From the NCBI GenBank assembly GCA_002786715.1, contig PCTW01000023.1, positions 34,109-73,221 of the forward strand: a DNA stretch of 39,113 nucleotides, in the 5' to 3' direction. Position numbers and translations under genes: made by a program. This DNA comes from Bdellovibrio sp. CG22_combo_CG10-13_8_21_14_all_39_27 (GTDB lineage Bacteria > Bdellovibrionota > Bacteriovoracia > Bacteriovoracales > Bacteriovoracaceae). Of the stretch, positions 14,791 through 23,783 are shown piece after piece (within the stretch, counting starts at the first letter, position 1; each line of letters starts with the position of its first letter). Under the pieces are notes generated by a model. That model saw only the letters and a list, made by a program, of their open reading frames with translations. It ran no database searches and had not been told where the DNA came from.

Positions 14791-15177
14791 ATGAAATATT
14801 TAATTCCTTTTTTACTTCTGAGTTCTTCTCTCTATGCAGGAGGAGATTTAACTCTGAACTGTAAAGGTTGGGGCCCTGATCAATTTGAAATGTCGGGTGA
14901 ACTTGAAGAGTCGGGAAGTACTTATATTGATGCGTTTATCGATTTTAAAATTGTTGAATCAGGCGCAGTTATACATGAGAGAAAACATATTGATACAACC
15001 GGACTTTATCAGTTAGCTTCGATTGATAGCAAACAAGTCTACCTCGCAGAGCTTCGTCCACTGAATACATCAGAATTTCAATTCTTATCAATTGCCGCCA
15101 ATCACCCACGTCCAAGTGGCAACTCCTATTTAATTTATAATAATAAGCAATATTTTGCGGAGTGTACGGTTCGCTAA
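14791..15177 (+). CDS. Small secreted protein, unknown function
   Basis: A 128-aa protein with a signal peptide (MKYLIPFLLLSSSLYA, then GGDLTLNC). Two Cys (LNC and AECTVR) bracket the mature chain and may form one disulfide. Beta-rich by appearance. It lies 24 bases after the radical SAM gene and may be cotranscribed. Its stop abuts the stop of the next, convergent gene with no base between them. Confidence 0.6.
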   Translation: MKYLIPFLLLSSSLYAGGDLTLNCKGWGPDQFEMSGELEESGSTYIDAFIDFKIVESGAVIHERKHIDTTGLYQLASIDSKQVYLAELRPLNTSEFQFLSIAANHPRPSGNSYLIYNNKQYFAECTVR

Positions 15178-16113
15178 TTATTTAGTCGAAACCGCCATGC
15201 CTGTCAGCTGTCCGCTATTGCGGTCGTAGATTTTTCCACAGCCTTTGATTTGACCATCTTCAAAAATAAGATCACCTTCAATCATCACGTATTGTTGATA
15301 ATTATTCTGCTGATGGGGAAGAGCTTGCCAAGTTGGTTTGATCACTTTTTTAGTAAGAAGCTCTGACTTCTTTACATGATGAATCCATCCTCCGTTGTTG
15401 AGAGTGATTACTCCATTAAGTTCATATATAGAGGCGTAAGGATCAATGACTCCGGCCGTGCGACGATTGTATTCGCTACTTGAAACAAGTTGATTGGTTT
15501 GGGGATCGAAAACAATAACACCATTAAAACCTTTTTCGGTATTTCCAGTCATGGCAATAAATAAGTGGTCTTCGTTGTCGCCTACCACAGCAATCGAAAG
15601 AGATTGCTGACCGTTGGAGTTCACTGATTGTAGATCGTCTACGAAAACTATTTTTCTCGTGGCCAAGTCAAAAAATGATAATCCCATGGCTTCGTTGGCC
15701 ATATAAAGTCGATTTGTCGATGCTTGAAAATAGAGGCCTCGCGGAGCTGTGTGCGGCTCTGGTCGATTTACTTGCGCCAATAGTTTTCCAGTTAATAGAT
15801 CATATTCAAAAAGACCTTTGCTTGTAGCCAAGTAAACTTTGTCTTCAACAACAACGAAGTCTCTGACTGGAGCTGGGTTAGGTGAAAGGCTAAGGTTTGA
15901 TAAAGAATATTTCCCGTTCGTTCTTTGAAGAAAATAGTCTTCTTGATTAGTTTTATAATGAAGAACATCATTTATCTTATAATATCCACTTTGAGCACCG
16001 GCCTCGATTAATTTTGAGCAGTAATTTTGATTGAGCCAATTGAGATCTACTTTGGAAAAAGCTTGAGAAGTAAAAAGAAGAAATAATGTCGCTATTAAAA
16101 GTAATTTTTTCAT
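15178..16113 (-). CDS. Secreted beta-propeller-like protein
   Basis: A 311-aa protein with a signal peptide (MKKLLLIATLFLLFTSQAFS). The rest is made of repeated strand units of the YVTN/WD40 style: VVVEDKVYLATSKGLFEYDL, YFQASTNRLYMANEAMGLSF and NGVIVFDPQTNQLV. The repeats suggest a propeller fold for protein or ligand binding. No catalytic signature recognised. It converges on the preceding gene. Confidence 0.65.
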   Translation of the reverse strand: MKKLLLIATLFLLFTSQAFSKVDLNWLNQNYCSKLIEAGAQSGYYKINDVLHYKTNQEDYFLQRTNGKYSLSNLSLSPNPAPVRDFVVVEDKVYLATSKGLFEYDLLTGKLLAQVNRPEPHTAPRGLYFQASTNRLYMANEAMGLSFFDLATRKIVFVDDLQSVNSNGQQSLSIAVVGDNEDHLFIAMTGNTEKGFNGVIVFDPQTNQLVSSSEYNRRTAGVIDPYASIYELNGVITLNNGGWIHHVKKSELLTKKVIKPTWQALPHQQNNYQQYVMIEGDLIFEDGQIKGCGKIYDRNSGQLTGMAVSTK

Positions 16114-16264
16114 AAGACCTCTGAATTAGTTAAATATAGGTTAGAAAATTGGAATCAAGAGGTCAAATGAGGAGATGCTTCGGTGTGTCGACTGCGCTTT
16201 TTTGTGTTCAAACAATTTGAAGATAGGTTTAAATAATGACTCTTCAATCAACTTAGGGGAATTT

Positions 16265-16687
16265 ATGAAACTTACTGTGATGACACTTGCCATTTTTTTA
16301 TCAGCTAGCGTTTTCGCCCATTTTGAAATTGGAACCTATATGGGAACTGATCAAAACGGGAATGCCTGTAAGGTTGTCATTAAAGGCGTAACTTTTACTA
16401 ACAATGAACACCATCCTTTGAATGAGAATGTTGAAATTGAAGTTCCTTTTCATGCCCAGACCAGAACTTTTTCTCACTTGGCGATTGTTGATGAAAGCAA
16501 AGGTACAGTTCGTCCTAAAAAAGAAATTTTAAGCAGCGTCAATACTACTTCAGTTGGAGCAGCTGCTTATGAACTCACTATGGATTCTGTTGGTCCATCG
16601 AAAATGGTTTATATGGAAGACAATTATAAAGATCGCGCTCAAAGCTCAATGAAAACTTGCTCAGAGCTTCTGTTTACGGGGAATTAA
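16265..16687 (+). CDS. Small secreted protein, unknown function
   Basis: A 140-aa protein. ATG 16265 is chosen because AGGGGA lies before it and it starts a signal peptide (MKLTVMTLAIFLSASVFA). An open frame upstream to 16175 has no such features. Two Cys (ACKVV and KTCSEL) could form one disulfide. No family recognised. Its stop overlaps the start of the next gene (TAATG), indicating an operon. Confidence 0.65.
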   Translation: MKLTVMTLAIFLSASVFAHFEIGTYMGTDQNGNACKVVIKGVTFTNNEHHPLNENVEIEVPFHAQTRTFSHLAIVDESKGTVRPKKEILSSVNTTSVGAAAYELTMDSVGPSKMVYMEDNYKDRAQSSMKTCSELLFTGN

Positions 16688-17289
16688 TGAATCATTTTAA
16701 AGAAGCAGCTAAAACTTGGGACCAAGGGCCGACAATAAATCGCAATAAGGTTTTTGCCGAGAGCATAGAGAAGCACCTGCAAAGAGGTAATCTCAGTCTT
16801 CTCGATTTTGGTTGCGGAACAGGGCTGTTGAGTCAGTTCCTGGAGAGTAAAATTTCTAATTTAGTTGGAATTGATCCTACTTTAGAAATGCTTGATCAAT
16901 TTAAATCAAAGTTCACTCATTTAAATTCAGTGAGGTCATTTGCCCTTAATATTGAAACGGAATCACTTCCAAAAGATATTGGTCGATTTGACGTTGTCGT
17001 TTCAGCAATGGCTTTTCACCATTTAGATCAACCTCTTAAGGCCCTTGGTATTTTGAAAGGTCTGCTTAATCCTGAAGGACAAATTTTTGTTATTGACCTG
17101 GACCAAGAAGATGGCTCTTTTCACCCCGATAACAAAGGGATGGGAGTTAAGCATTTTGGTTTTTCTGCTGACGAGCAAAGAATGTGGTCATCAGAATTAG
17201 GATTTAAATCATTTACCAGAGAGATCATTCATCATATAAGCAAGAATGAACGCGAATATGGTGTCGCCTTAAGCCTTTATCAAATTTAG
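16687..17289 (+). CDS. Class I SAM-dependent methyltransferase
   Basis: A 200-aa cytoplasmic protein with SAM loop LLDFGCGTGLLSQFL (about 36-50), acidic GIDPTLEML, then VVVSAMAFHHLDQP and GLLNPEGQIFVIDLDQEDG. The pattern fits methyltransferase type 11, with small-molecule substrates in most characterised members. Start ATG 16687 shares one base with the preceding stop. A coiled-coil gene follows after 9 bases. Substrate unknown. Confidence 0.85.
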   Translation: MNHFKEAAKTWDQGPTINRNKVFAESIEKHLQRGNLSLLDFGCGTGLLSQFLESKISNLVGIDPTLEMLDQFKSKFTHLNSVRSFALNIETESLPKDIGRFDVVVSAMAFHHLDQPLKALGILKGLLNPEGQIFVIDLDQEDGSFHPDNKGMGVKHFGFSADEQRMWSSELGFKSFTREIIHHISKNEREYGVALSLYQI

Positions 17290-17298
17290 AGAGTAAAA

Positions 17299-17526
17299 AT
17301 GGAAGATGGTGAGTTTTTAAGTCCAAAAGATAAGCTTCAAATGGAAAAACTTAAAAAACGTTTGGTCGTCTTAAAAAAACAGCATAAATCATTTGCTGCT
17401 AAAAAAAGTACATTGTCAGCTGAAGAAAGAGATAAGTGGCGTGAGAATGCCAAAGAAACTCAAGAAATCAACGTTGAGATCAAAGAATTGCGGCTTAAGA
17501 ATATTATGGAAGCGGGAAGAGGCTAA
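17299..17526 (+). CDS. Small coiled-coil protein, unknown function
   Basis: A 75-aa, highly charged, Lys/Glu-rich protein predicted to be almost all helix (KLQMEKLKKRLVVLKKQHK, then EERDKWRENAKETQ). No signal peptide. GAGAG lies 8 bases before the ATG and the gene directly follows the methyltransferase gene, so it is probably the last gene of that operon. No family recognised. Confidence 0.6.
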   Translation: MEDGEFLSPKDKLQMEKLKKRLVVLKKQHKSFAAKKSTLSAEERDKWRENAKETQEINVEIKELRLKNIMEAGRG

Positions 17527-17858
17527 GGATATTCAACGCATTCTGAAAGTTGAATCATTGATTCATTTCTAAAAATAAATCCGTTCGAAATAATTTGACC
17601 TTTCATTTCATTTTTATTGATATGAATTGTGGTGTCTTGATCACTAAATTCAAAAGACTCTGAATTGTTGCTCCACTGATTTGAACCAAGAGGATAGTAT
17701 TTTTCAACTTCCTTTTCATTCAGAAAAAGAAGATATGTTTTGTTACTCATCTCGCTAGTCTTTAGCACCATTAAAATATTTTCCAACTGAGTTGAGCATT
17801 GAATCTCAAAGGCCTGTGCAGAAGAAAAGATAAAAGAAATAAGGATCAACATTTTCAT
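17523..17858 (-). CDS. Small secreted protein, unknown function
   Basis: About 111 aa. I use the ATG at 17858 (MKMLILISFIFSSAQA signal peptide); an earlier ATG at 17876 adds six residues. Two Cys (IQCSTQ and SECVEYP) lie at either end of the mature part. Its 3' end overlaps by 4 bases with the convergent coiled-coil gene. No family recognised. Confidence 0.6.
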   Translation of the reverse strand: MKMLILISFIFSSAQAFEIQCSTQLENILMVLKTSEMSNKTYLLFLNEKEVEKYYPLGSNQWSNNSESFEFSDQDTTIHINKNEMKGQIISNGFIFRNESMIQLSECVEYP

Positions 17859-17915
17859 TAGAATGTGATTTAGCACTGATAAAGCTTAAAAAAAAGAGAT
17901 TCTATACTTTTTCTC

Positions 17916-19325
17916 CTAAGTCCCGCAGAACGTATTTTGAATAATTTCATGGACTTCTGGTGGCTTTTGTAAATCTTCACAACCACTCTGTATTGTAAAA
18001 GGACTTTGATAGACTTCATTAAGCCTATTAAAGAGTGTGTAGTCACCTGTCAGTCCTAACTGGATGGCCTTCTCTATCAAATGGTTTCGCGGAATATTGG
18101 CTGGATTTGTGGCATCCAGATGATCAATGATTTCTTGAGTTGAAAGAGATTGAGAGCGCACTCGCTCGCGCCATCTCATCAAAATGGGGAAAGCATCTTT
18201 CTGTTCCAACTGAGATGAGAGATTTCTAAAGCTATTAGTGAAATCTTGACCTCGTACTTGAAGATCATTGAGGAAGTCGACGATCAGAGGACCATCTTCT
18301 TCCATTTCATCGAGTAGTCCCAGTTTTAATCTCATTTTTTTGAGCCACTCATTTTCGAAAATGGTCGGTAGAGTTGCGAGCACTGCTTCCAGTTTTTTGA
18401 TGGCCTCTTGTGAATCATCATCGATTAAAGGAATAAGGCATTCTGCCAATCGTGTAAGGTTCCATTGAGCAATTTGAATCTGATTATTGTAAGCATAACG
18501 ACCCTGACGATCAATAAAGCTATAAACTTGATCAGCTTTAAAAATATCCATAAAAGCACAGGGACCGTAATCTATGGTCTCTCCTGAGATAGACATATTA
18601 TCCGTATTCATTACACCGTGAATAAATCCGATACTCATCCAATGGGCGATAAGTCTTGCTTGGTTATGACAAACTTTTTCAAAAAATGAGAGGTAAGTTG
18701 AATCCGGATAATGTCTCTCGATTGCATAGTCAGCTAAAATTTTGAGGTTTGTAATATCTTGTCTTGCAGCGAAGTACTGAAAGGTTCCAATTCTCAAGTG
18801 GCTTGATGCGACTCTGGTAAAAATTCCACCTGGTAATTCTTCCTCGCGAAAGACCATCTCTCCAGTGGTAACAGCAGCTAAGGCACGAGTCGTGGGGACT
18901 CCTAAAGCATTCATCGCCTCACTGACAATGTATTCACGAATGACTGGTCCTAAAGATGATCGACCATCGCCTCGACGTGAGAAGGGGGTTTGGCCAGAGC
19001 CTTTGAGTTGGATATCAAATCTTTCTCCCTCAATTGAGATAACTTCTCCAAGGAGAACTGCTCGTCCGTCCCCTAGTTGAGGAACGAAATTCCCAAACTG
19101 ATGACCAGCATAGGCGAGGGCAATGGGTTTTGAATTTGGGAAGAGATCAAGTCCAGAGAATAATTTTGCTAATTCAGAAGGAGTTGATTTTTCTAAATCA
19201 AGTTGTAACTCTTTTGCCAGCTGAGAATTAAAAGCCAGCAACTCTGGAGAAATGGCACTGGAAGGCATTATCTCTTTAAAAAAAGCTTCAGGTAATTCAG
19301 AGTAACTATTATTGGATTTGATCAT
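17916..19325 (-). CDS. selO: SelO/YdiU pseudokinase protein adenylyltransferase
   Basis: A 469-aa protein matching SelO along its length: YAGHQFGNFVPQLGDGRAVLLGE, the nucleotide-site Lys in QLKGSGQTPFSRRGDGR (K108), EYIVSEAMNALGVPTTRAL, then GVMNTDNMSISGETIDYGPCAFMD with metal ligands Asn and Asp. SelO binds ATP in a flipped orientation and transfers AMP to Ser/Thr/Tyr of proteins, with links to redox stress. The C-terminus ends FCGT; a Cys near the end takes the place of the selenocysteine in eukaryotic SelO. Length is normal. It begins 41 bases after the lysozyme-fold gene, so it may be cotranscribed. Confidence 0.93.
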   Translation of the reverse strand: MIKSNNSYSELPEAFFKEIMPSSAISPELLAFNSQLAKELQLDLEKSTPSELAKLFSGLDLFPNSKPIALAYAGHQFGNFVPQLGDGRAVLLGEVISIEGERFDIQLKGSGQTPFSRRGDGRSSLGPVIREYIVSEAMNALGVPTTRALAAVTTGEMVFREEELPGGIFTRVASSHLRIGTFQYFAARQDITNLKILADYAIERHYPDSTYLSFFEKVCHNQARLIAHWMSIGFIHGVMNTDNMSISGETIDYGPCAFMDIFKADQVYSFIDRQGRYAYNNQIQIAQWNLTRLAECLIPLIDDDSQEAIKKLEAVLATLPTIFENEWLKKMRLKLGLLDEMEEDGPLIVDFLNDLQVRGQDFTNSFRNLSSQLEQKDAFPILMRWRERVRSQSLSTQEIIDHLDATNPANIPRNHLIEKAIQLGLTGDYTLFNRLNEVYQSPFTIQSGCEDLQKPPEVHEIIQNTFCGT

Positions 19326-19366
19326 AAAGCTTTATATCACAAAAGCTTGAGATGAGGAGGGCCGTC

Positions 19367-20326
19367 TTAAGGATTTCGAGCCAGACTCATTAAGGGATTT
19401 TGAGTGGTAGGAGTATAAGTCATGCCTCCTTTCACTTTTGAAGCTCTTGCCATACAGGCTTGAGAGCAACAGCCTAGAGGTCCTAAATGCTTCATAAATT
19501 GCAAACGATCGCGAGTGGTTTTAGAGCAGTGGCGATTTGAACCCCATTTTTTAGTTTTACCCCAATCTCGAAGACCATTATTAGCTTCGTAAAGTTTTAA
19601 AGCACATTTCGCGTTATCAAGTCTTACGGCATCAGTCATATAGCGTCGATTATTTCTCTTTTTGTCAGCTTTATCTTCATTTCCATTAGCATCTCTAACA
19701 ACCGCTTGTGTTCCATAGCAGAGTGATTCTCTTTTATTATTGTGAATAGGATTTATGCCCCACGGCCCTCTTCCACCTATACCAATATTATCCTTTCCTA
19801 AGGTCGATTCATTGTTGGCGATACATAAAAACTGATGAAGCAATTCATCATTATTTGTGACTCCGATATTTAAGTAATTTTCATTATGAACTTGAACTTT
19901 ACAAACACCTGCATCTTTCATGGCTTGGGCCAAAGATTTCAGTCTATCGATGGCAGGATCGCTTGGTGGAAGATCATTAAATTGGTCTACGGTGAATGCA
20001 ATTTTCTCAAACATCCAACAAGAACGAATTGATTTATTTGGTCCTTCAGCTAAATCAAGAACCATATAAGGGGAAGCTTCAGCAAGATACTCATCCATTT
20101 TTACTAATCTAGCTCCATTAGCGCTAATATCATCGAGTACGCTCTTGTGAGCAATTGATGGAACAGTATAGTCCATTGGTTTTTTTGTCTCTTTATTCAT
20201 ACAGAAGAAAGTCGTCTCTGTTTCTCTTTCATCATAAGAGCAAATCACATTTGCCTTTGCCCAAAGAGTAAGAGGGAGTAATAAAGAGAGAAATGAAAGT
20301 AATTTGATTAAGTTTTTCATGAACAC
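19367..20326 (-). CDS. Secreted lysozyme/transglycosylase-fold-like protein
   Basis: A 319-aa protein with a signal peptide (MKNLIKLLSFLSLLLPLTLWA) and ten or more Cys. The segment FLCIANNESTLGKDNIGIGG then GPWGINP (about 167-193) resembles the Glu-Ser and glycine-turn motif of lytic transglycosylases and lysozymes, with E173 as candidate catalytic acid. The upstream half has no recognised domain. The start may be a GTG at 20326 (AGGA six bases before) or the ATG at 20320. Similarity is limited to a short motif, so the enzymatic role is a prediction. Confidence 0.55.
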   Translation of the reverse strand: MFMKNLIKLLSFLSLLLPLTLWAKANVICSYDERETETTFFCMNKETKKPMDYTVPSIAHKSVLDDISANGARLVKMDEYLAEASPYMVLDLAEGPNKSIRSCWMFEKIAFTVDQFNDLPPSDPAIDRLKSLAQAMKDAGVCKVQVHNENYLNIGVTNNDELLHQFLCIANNESTLGKDNIGIGGRGPWGINPIHNNKRESLCYGTQAVVRDANGNEDKADKKRNNRRYMTDAVRLDNAKCALKLYEANNGLRDWGKTKKWGSNRHCSKTTRDRLQFMKHLGPLGCCSQACMARASKVKGGMTYTPTTQNPLMSLARNP

Positions 20327-20512
20327 ATATTATCCTAAGAGCGTTTGTTCTAGATCTAGGCATTTTTCTCTCTTAGGGTCTAACTATCCGAATTCTAAAC
20401 TGAGGTTAGGCTGATATACTGCCTTAAAAATTGGCCATTACAATATTTTCTCAGTGTGATTTTCCTAGAACGTCATTAGAATAAAAGAAACTCATTCAGC
20501 TAGGAATTCTTA

Positions 20513-21850
20513 ATGAAATTAAGCAAAGAACAAATTATCAGTGAAGTGAAAACGTCAACTAATCCCAAGGTTAAAGTGGCCATTACGGATATCGATGGCG
20601 TTTTAAGAGGAAAGTATCTTCATAAAGATAAGTTCATTTCAATCCTTGAAGGAGGCTTTGGTTTTTGCGACGTCGTTTTTGGATGGGATATAAATGATCT
20701 TTCCTATGAAGAAATGGAATTCACGGGCTGGCATACTGGTTATCCGGATGCTGTGGCAAAACTTGATCTCGATACCTATCGCAGAGTTCCTTGGGATAAC
20801 GACGTTCCCTTTTTTCTTGGTGATTTTGGTATTTCAATTTGCCCTCGAAATTTACTAAAAAAAATCAGACAAGAATCGCTTAGCCTAGGATACAAACCTT
20901 CATTCGGCCAAGAATTTGAATGGTTTAATTTTAAAGAAACTGCTGAAAACCTTCATGAGAAAAATTTCAATCAACCAGAACACTTAACTCCAGGCATGTT
21001 CGGCTATTCCATTTTACGAATGGCCAAAAATACCGATTTCTTAAACGATATTTACGATTTGATGTTTAAGTTCAATGTTCCCATTGAAGGGCTTCATACT
21101 GAAACGGGACCAGGAGTGCTTGAAGCAGCTATTCTTTTTGGTGATGCTCTTGAATCTGCAGATCGTGCGGTCCTTTTCAAATCAGGCGTGAAGGAAATAG
21201 GGTTGCGTTACGATATTATGCCAACATTTATGGCAAAAATTAGTGAGAATTTACCAGGGTGCTCAGGACATATTCACCAAAGTTTATGGGACGAAAGATC
21301 CAATCTTTTTTATGATGAGAAAAGTAAAACAAAGATGAGTCCATTAATGGAGAGTTATATTGCAGGACTATTACATTGCATGCCTCATGTTTTGCCAATG
21401 TATGCGCCAACAATTAATTCATTCAAACGACTCGTAGAAGGAGCTTGGGCGCCAACAACTGTGACTTGGGGGATTGATAATAGAACGACGTGTATTCGCG
21501 CTTTACCTGGTAGCCCTAAGTCAACCAGAATTGAACTTCGAGTAGTGGGTTCTGATGCCAATCCCTACCTCGCTCATGCCGCGGCGTTAGCTTCAGGCCT
21601 CTACGGGATTAAAAATAATTTAAAGCTTGGCAAAATGACGGAAGGAAATGGCTATCAGGATTTTTCAAATGGTGTGCTTCCTCGCAATTTATGGGAGGCA
21701 ACTCAGGCAATGTCTAAATCTGAAATACCAACGCAGCTTTTTGGAGCTGAATTTGTAAAGCACTTCACTAAGACAAGAGAGTGGGAGTGGAAGCAGCACG
21801 CTAAGGCCGTGACTGACTGGGAGTTTAAACGTTACTTTGAAATAGTTTAG
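20513..21850 (+). CDS. Glutamine-synthetase-like gamma-glutamyl-amine ligase
   Basis: A 445-aa protein of the GlnA/PuuA superfamily. Catalytic signatures are present: metal-binding E134 and E136 in SFGQEFEWF, HTETGPGVLEAA (195-206), SGHIHQSLWD (251-260), NSFKRLVEGAWAP, and NRTTCIR followed by TRIELRVVG. Family knowledge: such enzymes use ATP to join glutamate to ammonia or to another amine. The position of the regulatory adenylylated Tyr of housekeeping GS reads Trp (PRNLWEA), so PII/GlnE-style control is not expected. Gene context (Fe-ADH, C26 hydrolase, ALDH directly downstream) points to an organic amine or amino alcohol as acceptor. First gene of the operon. Confidence 0.85.
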   Translation: MKLSKEQIISEVKTSTNPKVKVAITDIDGVLRGKYLHKDKFISILEGGFGFCDVVFGWDINDLSYEEMEFTGWHTGYPDAVAKLDLDTYRRVPWDNDVPFFLGDFGISICPRNLLKKIRQESLSLGYKPSFGQEFEWFNFKETAENLHEKNFNQPEHLTPGMFGYSILRMAKNTDFLNDIYDLMFKFNVPIEGLHTETGPGVLEAAILFGDALESADRAVLFKSGVKEIGLRYDIMPTFMAKISENLPGCSGHIHQSLWDERSNLFYDEKSKTKMSPLMESYIAGLLHCMPHVLPMYAPTINSFKRLVEGAWAPTTVTWGIDNRTTCIRALPGSPKSTRIELRVVGSDANPYLAHAAALASGLYGIKNNLKLGKMTEGNGYQDFSNGVLPRNLWEATQAMSKSEIPTQLFGAEFVKHFTKTREWEWKQHAKAVTDWEFKRYFEIV

Positions 21851-21879
21851 TGTCTCTTTTTTTTAGAGGTTGAAATATT

Positions 21880-23034
21880 ATGAACTACGATTGGAATCAG
21901 AAGTATAATTACAATTTTCCCACACTCGTGCGCTTTGGAGCGGGAGTGATTACAGAACTTGGCCCTCATCTTAAAGATCAAGGGTTAAAGCATGTTCTGT
22001 TGGTTTCAGATCCCGGACTCGCGAAGTTACCAGTTTTTCATGAAGTCGCGGAGATGATCAAATCTGCTGGACTCAATGTTACTAGCTTTAGCGATATCGC
22101 CAAGAATCCTGTTAAATCCAATGTGCTCAAGGGCGCTGAAACTTATCATCAATCAAAAGCTGATTGCATAGTTGGATTTGGTGGTGGAGCAAGCATGGAT
22201 GTTGCTCGCGCTATTGCACTCGCCATCAATCATCATCGTGATCTCTTTGATTATGACGATGCTACTGGTGGAGATCGTTTTGTTACTGAAGCAGTTCCTT
22301 ATTTTGTTACAGTACCCACAACTTCTGGAACTGGTTCCGAAGTGGGGCGTTCAACAGTTATTTCAGATGATGTCACTCATGAGAAAAAAATCTTATTTTC
22401 GCCAAAGTTAATGGCCAGAAAAGTTTTTGCTGATCCTCAGCTGTCGATGGCACTTCCTTCTTTTGTTACCGCCGCCACAGGTATGGATGCTCTTACTCAC
22501 AATGTTGAAGCCTATTTAGCAAAAGGCTTCTCTCCGATGTGTGATGGAATTGCCTTGGAAGGAATTCGTCTCATTTCACAAAGCTTAGAAATGGCGACTC
22601 ATTCACCAGATCTAGAATCACGATCAAAAATGATGATTGCCTCTCTTATGGGGGCGACTGCATTTCAAAAAGGATTAGGAGTTGTTCATTCACTGGCCCA
22701 TCCTCTTTCAACACTTGTAGATATGCACCATGGATTGGCCAATGCCATTATGCTTCCTTATGGAATGGAATTTAATAAATCGGTATCAAGTTCGCGAATG
22801 GCCACCATTGCTCAAACAATAGGTTTAAAAGAAGCTTCCGCCGATAGCTTCATCGATTGGATCAATCAGTTAAATAAAAAGTTAAATATACCAAGTCAAT
22901 TATCTACTCAAAAGATTGATCAGTCCCATTTGAAGCCTCTTGCGGCCCTTGCGATTAAAGATCCATGCTGGGGTTCCAATGAAAAACCTGTTTCAGAATC
23001 AGACTTTCTCTCAATTTATCAAAAAAGTTTGTAA
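21880..23034 (+). CDS. Iron-containing alcohol dehydrogenase
   Basis: A 384-aa group III alcohol dehydrogenase. NAD(P) loop GGGASMD (101-107), VPTTSGTGSEV, and Fe ligands D203, H207, H270 and H284, with the same spacing (4, 63, 14) as in FucO. The family interconverts alcohols and aldehydes. In this operon it takes the place that PuuB, an FAD amine oxidase, holds in the putrescine pathway, so an alcohol substrate is expected. It lies 29 bases after the ligase gene. Confidence 0.9.
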   Translation: MNYDWNQKYNYNFPTLVRFGAGVITELGPHLKDQGLKHVLLVSDPGLAKLPVFHEVAEMIKSAGLNVTSFSDIAKNPVKSNVLKGAETYHQSKADCIVGFGGGASMDVARAIALAINHHRDLFDYDDATGGDRFVTEAVPYFVTVPTTSGTGSEVGRSTVISDDVTHEKKILFSPKLMARKVFADPQLSMALPSFVTAATGMDALTHNVEAYLAKGFSPMCDGIALEGIRLISQSLEMATHSPDLESRSKMMIASLMGATAFQKGLGVVHSLAHPLSTLVDMHHGLANAIMLPYGMEFNKSVSSSRMATIAQTIGLKEASADSFIDWINQLNKKLNIPSQLSTQKIDQSHLKPLAALAIKDPCWGSNEKPVSESDFLSIYQKSL

Positions 23035-23042
23035 GGAAGAGC

Positions 23043-23783
23043 ATGATTAAGTTAGGTGTCACTTCTTGCTTTATGTATCCCGACCCAAATCGAGTTGTCT
23101 TCGGGCACAAAACATTGACTTATTTCGAACATGATATGAGCCGTTACCTCTCACGAAAGGGCGTTATGCCCATTTTACTTCCCGATCTACCATGGGAAGA
23201 GCTAGAGCAGTATTTACAAGAAATGGACGCTTTTGTTTTTCAAGGAGGAGCTGATATTGCTCCTCGAAATTACGGTGAAGAAGGAATTGAGAACGGGCGT
23301 TGGCCAGGGGATTATCATCGCGACCAATACGAATTGAAAATCATGGATTGGGCTTTCAAGAATAAAAAGCCCATCTACGCCATTTGCAGAGGGTTTCAAT
23401 TGGCCAATGTTTATTTTGGAGGCACGCTCTTTCAAGATTTAAAAATTCAAAAGAAAACGCCAATAGAACATCGAAATGCAGAGCTTTATGATAGAATTTT
23501 TCATGAAGTTGAGATGACATCTGGAAGTTTGCTTGAAAAAATTTATAAGACAAAAAAAATAACTGTTAATTCAGTACATCACCAAGGAATTAAAACCTTG
23601 GGTGCTAAACTTCAAGTTGACGCTATTTGCCCAGAAGACCAATTGATTGAAGCTTTTCATTATGAAGAGGAAGATCATTTCGTCATGGCAGTCCAATGGC
23701 ATCCAGAATTTTCACACTCTATAAAAGATATCGTTGCTGATCCTAAACCATTATTAGATTACTTTCTTTCGAGGATTAAATGA
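23043..23783 (+). CDS. Class I glutamine amidotransferase-like gamma-glutamyl hydrolase (PuuD type)
   Basis: A 246-aa peptidase C26 family protein. The nucleophile is C115 in IYAICRGFQLANVYFGG, and the H220/E222 pair lies in AVQWHPEFS. The family includes PuuD, which frees GABA from gamma-glutamyl-GABA. Here it would release the final amino acid and glutamate from the gamma-glutamyl product. It starts 8 bases after the dehydrogenase gene and its stop overlaps the ALDH start by 4 bases (ATGA). Confidence 0.88.
   Translation: MIKLGVTSCFMYPDPNRVVFGHKTLTYFEHDMSRYLSRKGVMPILLPDLPWEELEQYLQEMDAFVFQGGADIAPRNYGEEGIENGRWPGDYHRDQYELKIMDWAFKNKKPIYAICRGFQLANVYFGGTLFQDLKIQKKTPIEHRNAELYDRIFHEVEMTSGSLLEKIYKTKKITVNSVHHQGIKTLGAKLQVDAICPEDQLIEAFHYEEEDHFVMAVQWHPEFSHSIKDIVADPKPLLDYFLSRIK

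Noticed and set aside
20415-20420. TATACT as a -10 for the ligase operon
   Set aside because: No acceptable -35 lies 16-18 bases upstream, so the promoter is not claimed.
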